Positions 1 to 6,094 of a DNA stretch of 16,109 bases are shown piece by piece (within the stretch, counting starts at the first letter, position 1; each line of letters begins with the position of its first letter). This DNA is from Betaproteobacteria bacterium (lineage in GTDB: Bacteria > Pseudomonadota > Gammaproteobacteria > Burkholderiales > CANMPU01). The translations under genes and the position numbers were made by a program. Location of the stretch: positions 1-16,109 of the forward strand of contig CANMPU010000005.1 in NCBI GenBank assembly GCA_947499755.1, read 5' to 3'. The notes below the pieces were generated by a model. It was not told where the DNA came from. It saw only the letters and a list, made by a program, of their open reading frames with translations, and did not search any database.

Positions 1-65
1 GTAAAAGGGCCAAAAGCAAGATCAGTAAGACGTGCATAGCGAAGGGGCGACTTTAGCAATTCACG
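1..65. other. Window edge downstream of nudJ, unassigned
   Basis: These 65 bases follow the nudJ stop and are too short to assign. On the minus strand one frame has an ATG at position 37 and then reads as a short hydrophobic stretch (MHVLLILLLALL) to the edge, which could be the start of a signal peptide but has no ribosome binding site in front. Another minus frame is open from the TTG at 58. On the plus strand a frame ends at 37-39 after a basic stretch, which could be the tail of a convergent gene. In many proteobacteria mnmA follows nudJ, but none of these frames resembles an MnmA N-terminus. Confidence 0.2.
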
Positions 66-512
66 TTAATCATAATGGGTAAGGAGTTCCAGAGGGAAGC
101 GCTTTCCTTGCAGATAGTCGTCGACACATTGCATTACTAAGGGACTGCGATGGCGTTTGATCAGTGCGCGTATTTCCCCCGGGGTATACCACACGGCACG
201 AATAATGCCTTTGTCTAATTTTCGATCAACTTCGTGCCCCGTGATCGTTCCGCAAAACGCGAATCGCAAATAAGTCAGATTCCTATCAGGATAATGCCAA
301 TGATAAACGCCAACGACCGCTTCTGGCTTAAAGTGATAAGCCGTTTCTTCCAAAGTTTCACGGACGACACCTGCGAGGATTGATTCGCTTGCTTCTAGAT
401 GTCCTGCGGGTTGATTAAAACAAGCGCCAAATTCTGTGAGCTCTTCTACAAATAAAAATTCGCCATCGCGTTCAGCGATGGCAGCAACTGTCACATTGGG
501 TTTCCAGACCAT
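66..512 (-). CDS. nudJ: Nudix hydrolase, NudJ-type phosphatase
   Basis: A 148-residue protein of the size and layout of NudJ, a cytoplasmic Mg-dependent hydrolase acting on nucleoside di/triphosphates and on the thiamin precursor HMP-PP. The Nudix box runs from about residue 37 to 59: G37, E43, R51-E52 and E55-E56 fit the GX5EX7REUXEEXGU consensus, except that the last Gly is Ala58. The N-terminal KPNVTVAAIAERDGEFLFVE strand, NQPAGHLE, and the C-terminal RSPLV and RFPLELL elements match the NudJ family rather than MutT. The ATG is at 512. No strong Shine-Dalgarno precedes it, so the start rests on the family alignment. It is the last complete gene of the left minus-strand run. Family assignment is firm; the substrate is inferred. 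Confidence 0.88.
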   Translation of the reverse strand: MVWKPNVTVAAIAERDGEFLFVEELTEFGACFNQPAGHLEASESILAGVVRETLEETAYHFKPEAVVGVYHWHYPDRNLTYLRFAFCGTITGHEVDRKLDKGIIRAVWYTPGEIRALIKRHRSPLVMQCVDDYLQGKRFPLELLTHYD

Positions 513-724
513 AATATTATCCGAAGACGAGGGATTAGGGTAATGCGATCAAGTTAATTTTACACGGTAGTTCGAACTAGGATTCTGTTTTTCCGCGAAA
601 GAATTTACTGGTCCTATGAAATGATGTGCGCGAACTAAACGAAGTGTACGAAGAAATCACCAGATCGGCAATCGAGGTAAACGCCAAAGACGCACTGGCG
701 GGAAAAACGCAGAGAAATACAATT

Positions 725-755
725 AAAAAAGCAGGGGGAAGCCGCTGCCTTTTTT
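725..755 (-). terminator. Rho-independent terminator, probably bidirectional
   Basis: GCAG at 731-734 pairs with CTGC at 745-748. Beyond one G/G mismatch, GG (736-737) pairs with CC (742-743), around a 4-nt loop. The stem is flanked by six A on one side and six T on the other. On the minus strand it lies about 20 nt beyond the end of the small Ala/Lys-rich gene (772), so it probably ends that transcript. Confidence 0.65.
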
Positions 756-771
756 GTTCGAGAAATGCGAC

Positions 772-968
772 TTACTTCTTGTCGCTTGCGGCGGCAGCGT
801 CTCCTCTTTTCTCTTCTTTCTTCATTATGTGTTTTTGTGGTGTTTTTTTGCTGCATGTTTTGCAGTTTCAGCCGCAGGTTTATCAGTGGGCGCTGCATCT
901 GCAGCAAGTGCAGTAAGACTCACGGCAGCAAAGGAAGCGGCAACCAATAGTGCTGATAATTTTTCGTT
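772..968 (-). pseudogene. Broken small secreted Ala/Lys/His-rich protein (Asr-like composition)
   Basis: On the minus strand, codons 968-825 encode a signal-peptide-like stretch (NEKLSALLVAASFAAVSLTA, then LAADAAPTDK) followed by an Ala/Lys/His-rich part (AAETAKHAAKKHHKNT) and a stop. The codon before 968 is TAG, so there is no start codon. Restoring one T in the CTAG at 969-972 would give CTATG, just after an AGAAGG motif. The frame ending at 772 (KKEEKRGDAAAASDKK) starts at ATG 825-823, inside the first stop. Adding one A to the nearby A run would join both frames into a peptide of about 66 residues that ends just before the terminator. Two single-base losses are therefore the simplest explanation. 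The composition recalls acid-shock (Asr-like) periplasmic peptides, but I cannot assign a family. The alternative is a 40-residue peptide from TTG at 947. Confidence 0.5.
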
Positions 969-984
969 CTAGTTCCTTCTATCA

Positions 985-990
985 ATTATA
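985..990 (-). promoter_or_regulatory. Possible -10 element (TATAAT) of the small secreted protein gene
   Basis: A perfect TATAAT lies on the minus strand. The best -35 match (GTGTCA at 1015-1010) is 19 bp away, which is long. The implied transcription start would fall almost on the AGAAGG motif at 979-974, leaving almost no leader, so this may not be the true promoter. Confidence 0.3.
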
Positions 991-1087
991 AAATTTGAGA
1001 AAACAGTCTGACACGGCATCGCGTCACGTTGATTAACGACCGACTCACAAAGCCGTTACCACAAGCCGTTAGAAAAAAAACGAACGG

Positions 1088-1121
1088 AACAAATAAATGC
1101 GGCAGGGTTCACCTGCCGCAT
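1088..1121 (-). terminator. Terminator of aceA
   Basis: A perfect 10-bp stem (1097-1106 with 1112-1121) around the loop GTTCA lies 21 bp beyond the aceA stop. On the minus strand it is followed by the T-rich stretch TTATTTGTT. Position and structure fit a Rho-independent terminator for isocitrate lyase. Confidence 0.85.
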
Positions 1122-1142
1122 GGGGAAAGTAAGATCTAATTG

Positions 1143-2420
1143 CTACACAAATTGCTCTTCCTCGGTTGACCCAGTCAATGCTGTTGTGGAGGATTGCCCA
1201 GACTGAATGACCTGGGTAACGGCATCAAAATACCCGGTTCCAACCTCACGCTGGTGCCTAGTGCCGGTGTAGCCCAGTTTTTCCGCAGCAAATTCTTCTT
1301 CTTGCAACTTTACATATGCGGTCATGTTATCTTTGACGTAACCTTTTGCCAATTCAAACATGCTGTAATTAAGCACATGGAAGCCGGCAAGCGTAATGAA
1401 TTGGTATTTGTAGCCCATGGCACCGAGTTCACGTTGGAATTTTGCAATCGTGGCGTCATCGAGATGCTTTTTCCAGTTGAAGGACGGCGAGCAATTGTAA
1501 GCTAACAGTTTACCGGGAAATTTCTTGTGGATTGCTTCGGCAAAGCTTTTCGCAAACACTAGATCAGGTTTGCCGGTTTCACACCAAATAAGGTCCGCGT
1601 AGGGAGCGTAAGCAAGGCCGCGTGATACCGATTGATCAAGTCCGTTTCTAACACGGTAGAACCCCTCAGAGGTCCTTTCGCCGCTGCAGAAGGGTTTGTC
1701 GTTGGCATCCACATCAGAGGTCAAAAGATTTGCGGCTTCGGCGTCGGTACGCGCGAATAACAAGGTGGGTACGCCCATAATATCTGCGGCAAAACGCGCT
1801 GCAACTAATTTTTGAATCGCTTCCTGCGTTGGGACCAATACCTTACCGCCCATGTGCCCACATTTTTTTGCAGACGCGAGTTGGTCTTCAAAATGAACGC
1901 CGGCGGCGCCAGCTTCTATCATTGCCTTCATCAATTCATGCGCATTTAATACACCACCGAAACCAGCCTCGGCGTCGGCGACGATGGGCGCAAACCAATC
2001 GATACTATCGTTACCCTCAGCGTGGTGCAGTTGATCGGCGCGGATAAATGTATTGTTAATACGCTTAACTACGCGCGGCACACTATTGACCGGATAGAGC
2101 GATTGATCAGGATACATTTCGCCTTCGGAATTCGCATCCGCGGCGACCTGCCAACCGGAAAGATAGATTGCCTTGATTCCGGCTTTGACTTGCTGCATGG
2201 CTTGGTTGCCAGTGAGGGCACCAAGAGAATTGATAAATGGCTCGGTATTCACTAACTTCCATAATTTTTCAGCCCCGCGTCGTGCGAGGCTATGTTCTAT
2301 ATGGACGCTACCGCGTAGGCGATAGACATCGTCTGCAGAATAGGGTCGGGTGATGCCCGTCCAGCGTGGATTTTCTGCCCAGTCTTTTTTGATTTGCGCT
2401 ATTTCTTGATCGCGATTCAT
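1143..2420 (-). CDS. aceA: Isocitrate lyase
   Basis: A 425-residue protein, slightly shorter than E. coli AceA. It cleaves isocitrate to glyoxylate and succinate, the first step of the glyoxylate bypass, which allows growth on acetate or fatty acids. The catalytic signature KKCGHMGGK is at residues 185-193 with the nucleophile Cys187. SGWQVAAD (88-95) and the metal-site strand [12 protein letters not shown] (145-156) are intact, as is the C-terminal lid motif SPSFNWKK. The ATG at 2420 has AGGAGA about 7 nt upstream. It has its own promoter near 2700, a long leader and a clean terminator, so it can be expressed apart from the isocitrate dehydrogenase gene upstream. The short gap makes substrate competition with Icd a shared regulatory question. 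Confidence 0.97.
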   Translation of the reverse strand: MNRDQEIAQIKKDWAENPRWTGITRPYSADDVYRLRGSVHIEHSLARRGAEKLWKLVNTEPFINSLGALTGNQAMQQVKAGIKAIYLSGWQVAADANSEGEMYPDQSLYPVNSVPRVVKRINNTFIRADQLHHAEGNDSIDWFAPIVADAEAGFGGVLNAHELMKAMIEAGAAGVHFEDQLASAKKCGHMGGKVLVPTQEAIQKLVAARFAADIMGVPTLLFARTDAEAANLLTSDVDANDKPFCSGERTSEGFYRVRNGLDQSVSRGLAYAPYADLIWCETGKPDLVFAKSFAEAIHKKFPGKLLAYNCSPSFNWKKHLDDATIAKFQRELGAMGYKYQFITLAGFHVLNYSMFELAKGYVKDNMTAYVKLQEEEFAAEKLGYTGTRHQREVGTGYFDAVTQVIQSGQSSTTALTGSTEEEQFV

Positions 2421-2692
2421 TACAATTCTCCTAAAAATTCGTTTCCACCGGCGTGTGCGGTGATAGGTACCACATCAACCTATAAGGGTCTGGTTAAGGC
2501 CAACTGTCGTCGAAGAGCGAAGTAGCGATACGCTGCGCAGTACGTCTCTAGTCGTAAATATAGCTAGCCCAACGGGCTTCATTCACGTGATGCCAGAGAT
2601 CCGATCTGGCAATCTTTTTAGGTGCGACATGGTCAACATCCACCTGATTGCACGCAGCCTCTGAGGTTCTGGAGGCTCGCGTTCGTGATAAG
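2421..2692 (-). promoter_or_regulatory. Long 5' leader of aceA
   Basis: If transcription starts near 2692, aceA has a leader of about 270 nt. It holds a perfect 7-bp hairpin (TGCCAGA 2591-2597 with TCTGGCA 2605-2611), a 6-bp hairpin (2656-2661 with 2672-2677) and a 5-bp hairpin close to the ribosome binding site (CACCG/CGGTG, about 2447-2463). It also contains most of a 49-codon minus-strand open frame (2697-2548) that overlaps the promoter. I recognise no known riboswitch or operator. Confidence 0.4.
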
Positions 2693-2698
2693 CCCATA

Positions 2699-2726
2699 AT
2701 TATAACAGCTATTTTGTTCAAAGCAA
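2699..2726 (-). promoter_or_regulatory. Promoter of aceA
   Basis: On the minus strand, -35 TTGCTT (2726-2721) is followed after 16 bp by a perfect -10 TATAAT (2704-2699). The start would be near 2692. It lies between rraA and aceA and reads toward aceA. Confidence 0.6.
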
Positions 2727-2801
2727 GAACGCGAAGGACGTTTTTGCCTTCTTATTATGTACGGGCTGCATTATGTTTTGGTAGGGAATCGGGATCTAAA
2801 C

Positions 2802-3281
2802 TTAACTAAGCGCAGCTGGTGCAACAATTACTCCGTCTTCGTCGGCGTAAAGAAAGTGGCCCGGAATGAAAGTAACCCCGCCAAAGGTAACGGCGATATC
2901 AACATCGCCCACTCCTTTTTTAATGCTTTTTAATGGATGCGTATTAAGCGCTCTTACACCAATAGAGATTTTTGAGATTGCCACCGAATCGCGGATGCAA
3001 CCATTCACGACAATGCCCGACCAACCATTTTTTTGTGCGAGCATGGCGAGTTGATCACCAAGAAGCGCGCAGCGTAGCGAAGCGCCACCATCGACGACGA
3101 GTACTCTACCCGAACCAGGTTGTGACAACGCATTTTTAACCAGTACATTATCTTCATGGACCTTTACTGTGGTAATCATTCCGCAGAACGAGACGGCCGC
3201 ACCATATATTCGAAACATTGGGCCGACAATTTGAATTTTGCCTTCGTTGCGATCGCAAAGATCTGCTGTAGTTACATCCAT
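2802..3281 (-). CDS. RraA-family protein / 4-hydroxy-4-methyl-2-oxoglutarate aldolase type
   Basis: A 159-residue protein, the usual length of RraA (161 in E. coli). The frame is open further upstream, but the start at 3281 (MDVTTADLCDRNEG) matches the family N-terminus, and the extension would run into the isocitrate dehydrogenase gene. The core VVDGGASLRCALLGDQLA, then NGCIRDS and the C-terminal FGGVTFIPGHFLYADEDG, is typical. Unlike E. coli RraA, it keeps the GD (75-76) and Arg97-Asp98 pair that bind metal and substrate in HMG/CHA aldolases, which also decarboxylate oxaloacetate. It may therefore be an enzyme and not, or not only, an RNase E inhibitor. It begins 40 bp after the icd stop and probably shares its transcript. 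No clear Shine-Dalgarno is visible. Confidence 0.85.
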   Translation of the reverse strand: MDVTTADLCDRNEGKIQIVGPMFRIYGAAVSFCGMITTVKVHEDNVLVKNALSQPGSGRVLVVDGGASLRCALLGDQLAMLAQKNGWSGIVVNGCIRDSVAISKISIGVRALNTHPLKSIKKGVGDVDIAVTFGGVTFIPGHFLYADEDGVIVAPAALS

Positions 3282-3321
3282 GACTAACTTTTGTGATCTG
3301 AAATTAAAATATCTAATTGGC

Positions 3322-5091
3322 CTAACCGGCTTCCGGACCCCAGCCAAATTCTTCGACCGATCGAAATAAATCCGTGTCGGATACGATACCCACAGGCTTT
3401 TCGTTCCAGGCGACAACGACACGGCGTATCTTTCTGTCGAGCATCACTTTGGCTACTTGACTGATATTAGTTTCTGGCGTGACGGTGAATATTGGTTTTG
3501 ACGCAATTTCACCAACCTTTACGCCATCGCGGGAACGGTTCGCGCCGACAATTTTTTCTAATATATCGCGCTGTGTCATTATGCCCCATTGACCGTCTGC
3601 GCCAGGTTTGACCAGGATCGCGCTAACGTTCTTGTCCGTCATAACGTGCATCGCCGCCTCTACCGATTCATCTGCGCCAATAGAGTGTATCTTAGACATG
3701 ATGCCAGACGCGGTATTTGGCTGACGGCCGGAATCTCGCATGGCTTCTACAGGATTCATTACGCGTTTTGCTTCGCGCTCTTCGCGGGCCCGTTCGATTG
3801 CTTCGCGACGTGAATCTTCAAAGCGCGCAAGGTCTTCAGCGGCTCCGGTAATCTTTGCGACCAAGGCATCTGCGAAACCACTCGTTGTTACTTCAGTCGA
3901 ACCCGGGAGCTGACGCGCAAAATCGTAGGTCACGGTTTTATCCGCGATGACCTTAGGGTAGGCGGCGTTGATTAAATCAGCTGCTTCTTTCCACCCCATA
4001 TATTCCAACATCATGACACCGGATAACAGGAAAGACGACGGGTTTGCTTTGTTCTGGTTCGCGTACTTCGGTGCGGTACCGTGGGTGGCCTCAAATACAG
4101 CAACGGTATCGCTTATATTCGCTCCAGGAGCGATACCAACGCCGCCAACCTCTGCAGCAACCGCATCGGATAAATAATCGCCGTTCAAATTCATTGTCGC
4201 GAGAACATCAAACTCTGCTGGGCGAAGTTGCAACAGTTGAAAGGTAATGTCTGCGATTCTATCTTTTATGACTATTTTTCCTTCGGGTTGTTTGCCGCCG
4301 TAATCGTTATAGAGCGATTCCTCGGTAATAATATAATCGCTAAATTCTTCGCGCGCGACCTCGTAGCCCCAATTTCTAAAAGCGCCTTCAGTAAATTTCA
4401 TAATATTGCCTTTATGAACTAAGGTAACGCTCTCTCGATTGTTATCGATCGCGTATTGGATCGCTTTGCGCACCAAGCGTTTTGATCCAAAAGGGCTTAT
4501 GGGTTTTATGCCGAGACCAGCATCCTCAAAGAAAGTTGCGCCCATCTCCTCGCGGAGAAATTTTGCCAACTTTTTATTTTCGGGGCTGCCGCTTTTGTAT
4601 TCAATACCGGTGTAAACGTCTTCGGTATTTTCACGGAAGATAACCACATTGACCGTTTCCGGGCGCTTGAGCGGCGAAGGAACGCCAGCGTAGTAACGAA
4701 CTGGACGAACGCAGGCGTACAAATCGAGATCTTGTCGTAGGGCAACATTAAGCGAGCGATAGCCTTCGCCTACAGGTGTTGTTAGCGGCCCTTTAATCGA
4801 GACGATTAAATCCTTTAGTGCTTCGAGCGTTTCTTTGGGGAACAGATCGCCATCAAACAACTTTGCCGCCTTCTCGCCAAGATAGAGTTCACACCAATGA
4901 ATTTTTCGCTTACCGTCGTAGGCTTTTTCTACCGCTGCATCAATCACGCGCAATGAGGCGCGCGTGATGTCTGGCCCGATGCCATCACCCTCACAGCAAC
5001 CGACGATAGGATGGTCTGGTACTACAAGCGTGTTATTGTCCAGGGTAATTTTTTCCCCTACGGTTGGTAAAATCGTGTGCTTGTACGCCAT
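3322..5091 (-). CDS. icd: NADP isocitrate dehydrogenase fused to a CBS domain pair
   Basis: 589 residues against about 416 in E. coli Icd. Residues 1-417 are a complete dimeric NADP enzyme that oxidatively decarboxylates isocitrate to 2-oxoglutarate. Visible are Ser113 in [10 protein letters not shown] (the serine that AceK phosphorylates in E. coli), Arg119, Arg129, Arg153, Tyr160, Lys227, metal ligands near Asp305 and Asp309, and NADP-type Lys342-Tyr343, Tyr389 and Arg393. A charged, probably helical linker (about 418-460) leads to two CBS repeats (about 463-516 and 526-579), the second with KIRRVVV and [12 protein letters not shown] pairs usually bind adenine nucleotides, so energy-dependent control is likely but inferred. 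ATG at 5091 follows AGGAGA by about 7 nt. rraA follows in the same direction, then aceA. Confidence 0.95.
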   Translation of the reverse strand: MAYKHTILPTVGEKITLDNNTLVVPDHPIVGCCEGDGIGPDITRASLRVIDAAVEKAYDGKRKIHWCELYLGEKAAKLFDGDLFPKETLEALKDLIVSIKGPLTTPVGEGYRSLNVALRQDLDLYACVRPVRYYAGVPSPLKRPETVNVVIFRENTEDVYTGIEYKSGSPENKKLAKFLREEMGATFFEDAGLGIKPISPFGSKRLVRKAIQYAIDNNRESVTLVHKGNIMKFTEGAFRNWGYEVAREEFSDYIITEESLYNDYGGKQPEGKIVIKDRIADITFQLLQLRPAEFDVLATMNLNGDYLSDAVAAEVGGVGIAPGANISDTVAVFEATHGTAPKYANQNKANPSSFLLSGVMMLEYMGWKEAADLINAAYPKVIADKTVTYDFARQLPGSTEVTTSGFADALVAKITGAAEDLARFEDSRREAIERAREEREAKRVMNPVEAMRDSGRQPNTASGIMSKIHSIGADESVEAAMHVMTDKNVSAILVKPGADGQWGIMTQRDILEKIVGANRSRDGVKVGEIASKPIFTVTPETNISQVAKVMLDRKIRRVVVAWNEKPVGIVSDTDLFRSVEEFGWGPEAG

Positions 5092-5151
5092 GTGTTATCT
5101 CCTGATGTCCGGCTGAAGTGTTACGAATAATCTAAACTATGCAACGGCGTT

Positions 5152-5180
5152 ATATTAGAGTGCAAACTGTCACATGTAAA
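5152..5180 (-). promoter_or_regulatory. Promoter of icd
   Basis: On the minus strand, -35 TTTACA (5180-5175, 5 of 6) and -10 TAATAT (5157-5152, 4 of 6) are separated by 17 bp. The start near 5145 gives a leader of about 55 nt before the ATG at 5091. Confidence 0.5.
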
Positions 5181-5258
5181 ATCTTTGGCTTCTATTGCGT
5201 ATTACCTTATACCAACAAAGCGCGTGCCTACAAAAAATTAGAGTGGCAGAATGATACA

Positions 5259-5294
5259 TAAAAAAACCCGCTTCCCTTGCGGTGAAGCGGGTTT
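5259..5294 (-). terminator. Terminator of cspA
   Basis: An 11-bp perfect stem (5264-5274 with 5284-5294) with a 9-nt loop. On the minus strand it is followed by an unbroken run of T. It separates cspA from the icd promoter. Confidence 0.9.
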
Positions 5295-5299
5295 GTTAA

Positions 5300-5332
5300 G
5301 GAGGCGATCAGCGGCACTGCCGACTGATCTCC
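5300..5332 (-). repeat. Hairpin between cspA stop and its terminator
   Basis: An inverted repeat right after the cspA stop: GATCAG (5306-5311) pairs with CTGATC (5324-5329), with an inner GGC/GCC pairing and an outer GGA/TCC pairing. With the terminator beside it, this gives two hairpins in tandem at the 3' end of the cspA transcript. A role in mRNA 3'-end stability is possible but inferred. Confidence 0.6.
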
Positions 5333-5335
5333 AAA

Positions 5336-5539
5336 TTACGTTGCTTGAATATTTGATGCTTGTTTGCCTTTGGGGCCTTGAGTGACATCGAATGACACTT
5401 TTTGACCTTCTTTAAGGGTCTTAAATCCGTTCATATTGATGGCGGAGAAATGCGCAAACAAATCTTCGCTTCCATCGTCCGGAGTAATAAAACCATAACC
5501 CTTAGAATCGTTAAACCACTTTACTGTACCAATTGCCAT
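5336..5539 (-). CDS. Cold-shock domain protein (CspA family)
   Basis: A 67-residue single cold-shock domain, the usual size. It is a small cytoplasmic RNA/DNA chaperone that melts structured RNA. RNP1 (KGYGFITP, about 13-20) and RNP2 (DLFAHFSAI, about 27-35) carry the aromatic residues that stack on nucleic acid bases, and the N-terminus is the canonical [11 protein letters not shown] choose the ATG at 5539. An in-frame GTG at 5551 would add four residues but sits directly against the AAGGAAG motif with no spacing. The leader is about 110 nt with a terminator-like hairpin just before the ribosome binding site. The gene is divergent from clpS, as often in betaproteobacteria. Which paralogue (cspA, cspD, etc.) cannot be told. 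Confidence 0.95.
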   Translation of the reverse strand: MAIGTVKWFNDSKGYGFITPDDGSEDLFAHFSAINMNGFKTLKEGQKVSFDVTQGPKGKQASNIQAT

Positions 5540-5559
5540 ATTATATTTCACTTCCTTAC

Positions 5560-5598
5560 AAAAAACCGGGATCGAAACCCGTAAACTGTTTGAGTTTC
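5560..5598 (-). promoter_or_regulatory. Attenuator-like hairpin in the cspA leader
   Basis: On the minus strand, CGGG (5581-5578), the 7-nt loop TTTCGAT and CCCG (5570-5567) are followed by G and six T (5565-5560), directly in front of the AAGGAAG motif (5557-5551). Upstream, GAAAC (5598-5594) can pair with GTTTC (5578-5574), which would exclude the first hairpin. The layout resembles a small attenuator or temperature switch; the stems are short and the role is inferred. Confidence 0.4.
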
Positions 5599-5657
5599 AA
5601 GACCGCAAAGGCAATATTCGAAGCCGCAGAAAACTTGAAGCCAAACACCAGTTTCGC

Positions 5658-5686
5658 TTTTTAGGCTATTTAGAAGGTTAAGTCAA
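5658..5686 (-). promoter_or_regulatory. Promoter of cspA
   Basis: On the minus strand, -35 TTGACT (5686-5681, 5 of 6) and -10 TAAAAA (5663-5658, 4 of 6) have an optimal 17-bp spacer. The start near 5651 gives a leader of about 110 nt, in line with the long leaders of cold-shock genes. Confidence 0.65.
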
Positions 5687-5716
5687 GGCATTTGTGTATA
5701 TTTATCAACTGCGGAC

Positions 5717-5744
5717 TTGAAATAATTCCAAGAATGGTGAAAAT
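5717..5744 (+). promoter_or_regulatory. Possible promoter of clpS-clpA
   Basis: -35 TTGAAA (5717-5722) and -10 GAAAAT (5739-5744) are 16 bp apart. The -35 box with the C before it (CTTGAAA) also fits the heat-shock sigma32 -35, but no CCCAT-type -10 follows, so a housekeeping promoter is more likely. Confidence 0.35.
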
Positions 5745-5774
5745 AGGTGTTGTGTGCGCACGATATTAGAGTGA

Positions 5775-6092
5775 ATGGAAGTTATGAGTTTACGACAACG
5801 CGATGATATAGCAGTTGAAAAGAAGAAAAGCAGGCTAAAACCCCCCCCTTTATTTAAGGTTTTACTGCTCAATGACGATTATACTCCCATGGAGTTTGTT
5901 GTCGTGATCCTGCAAACAATTTTTTTCATGAGCCGTGAACAGGCGACGCAAATTATGCTCAAAGTACATGAAGAGGGGTTGGGAGTGTGCGGAGTTTATC
6001 CAAAAGATGTCGCCACAACCAAAGTCGAAAAAGTGTGCGTATTCGCAAAACAACATCAACATCCGCTTAAATGCGTGATGGAGGAAACCTAG
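5775..6092 (+). CDS. clpS: ClpS, N-degron adaptor of ClpA
   Basis: 105 residues from the ATG at 5775, or 102 from the ATG at 5784 (MSLRQRDD). The second is attractive because GGAAG lies just before it. ClpS binds proteins with Leu, Phe, Tyr or Trp at the N-terminus and hands them to ClpA. The binding pocket is intact: [13 protein letters not shown] places Asn30, Asp31, Asp32 and Met36 (numbered from 5784), and His62 is in KVHEEGLG. The flexible basic N-terminal tail and the C-terminal CVMEET are family features. The stop is 2 bp before the clpA start, with GGAGGAAA inside the end of clpS serving clpA, so the two are translated together. Confidence 0.96.
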   Translation: MEVMSLRQRDDIAVEKKKSRLKPPPLFKVLLLNDDYTPMEFVVVILQTIFFMSREQATQIMLKVHEEGLGVCGVYPKDVATTKVEKVCVFAKQHQHPLKCVMEET

Positions 6093-6094
6093 AG

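Noticed and set aside
635..907. Minus-strand frame of 90 residues in the same region
   Set aside because: It is the third frame across the Ala/Lys-rich gene and gives an Arg/Lys-rich low-complexity product that runs through the terminator. The signal-peptide frame explains the region better.
626..916. Plus-strand frame of 96 residues starting at GTG 626
   Set aside because: Its first 38 residues look protein-like, but the rest is antisense to the small secreted protein gene and passes through a terminator. No ribosome binding site or family match was seen.
2591..2620. Plus-strand terminator in the aceA leader
   Set aside because: A 7-bp hairpin is followed by five T only after a 4-nt gap, and no plus-strand gene lies upstream.
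3282..3422. N-terminal extension of the RraA-family protein to 206 residues
   Set aside because: The extension overlaps the end of icd in another frame and has no family support; MDVTTADLCD at 3281 matches the family start.
5566..5582. tRNA T-arm-like sequence in the cspA leader
   Set aside because: GGGTTTCGATCCC resembles a T-arm, but the loop and stem do not align with tRNA rules, and no acceptor stem or anticodon arm is found around it.
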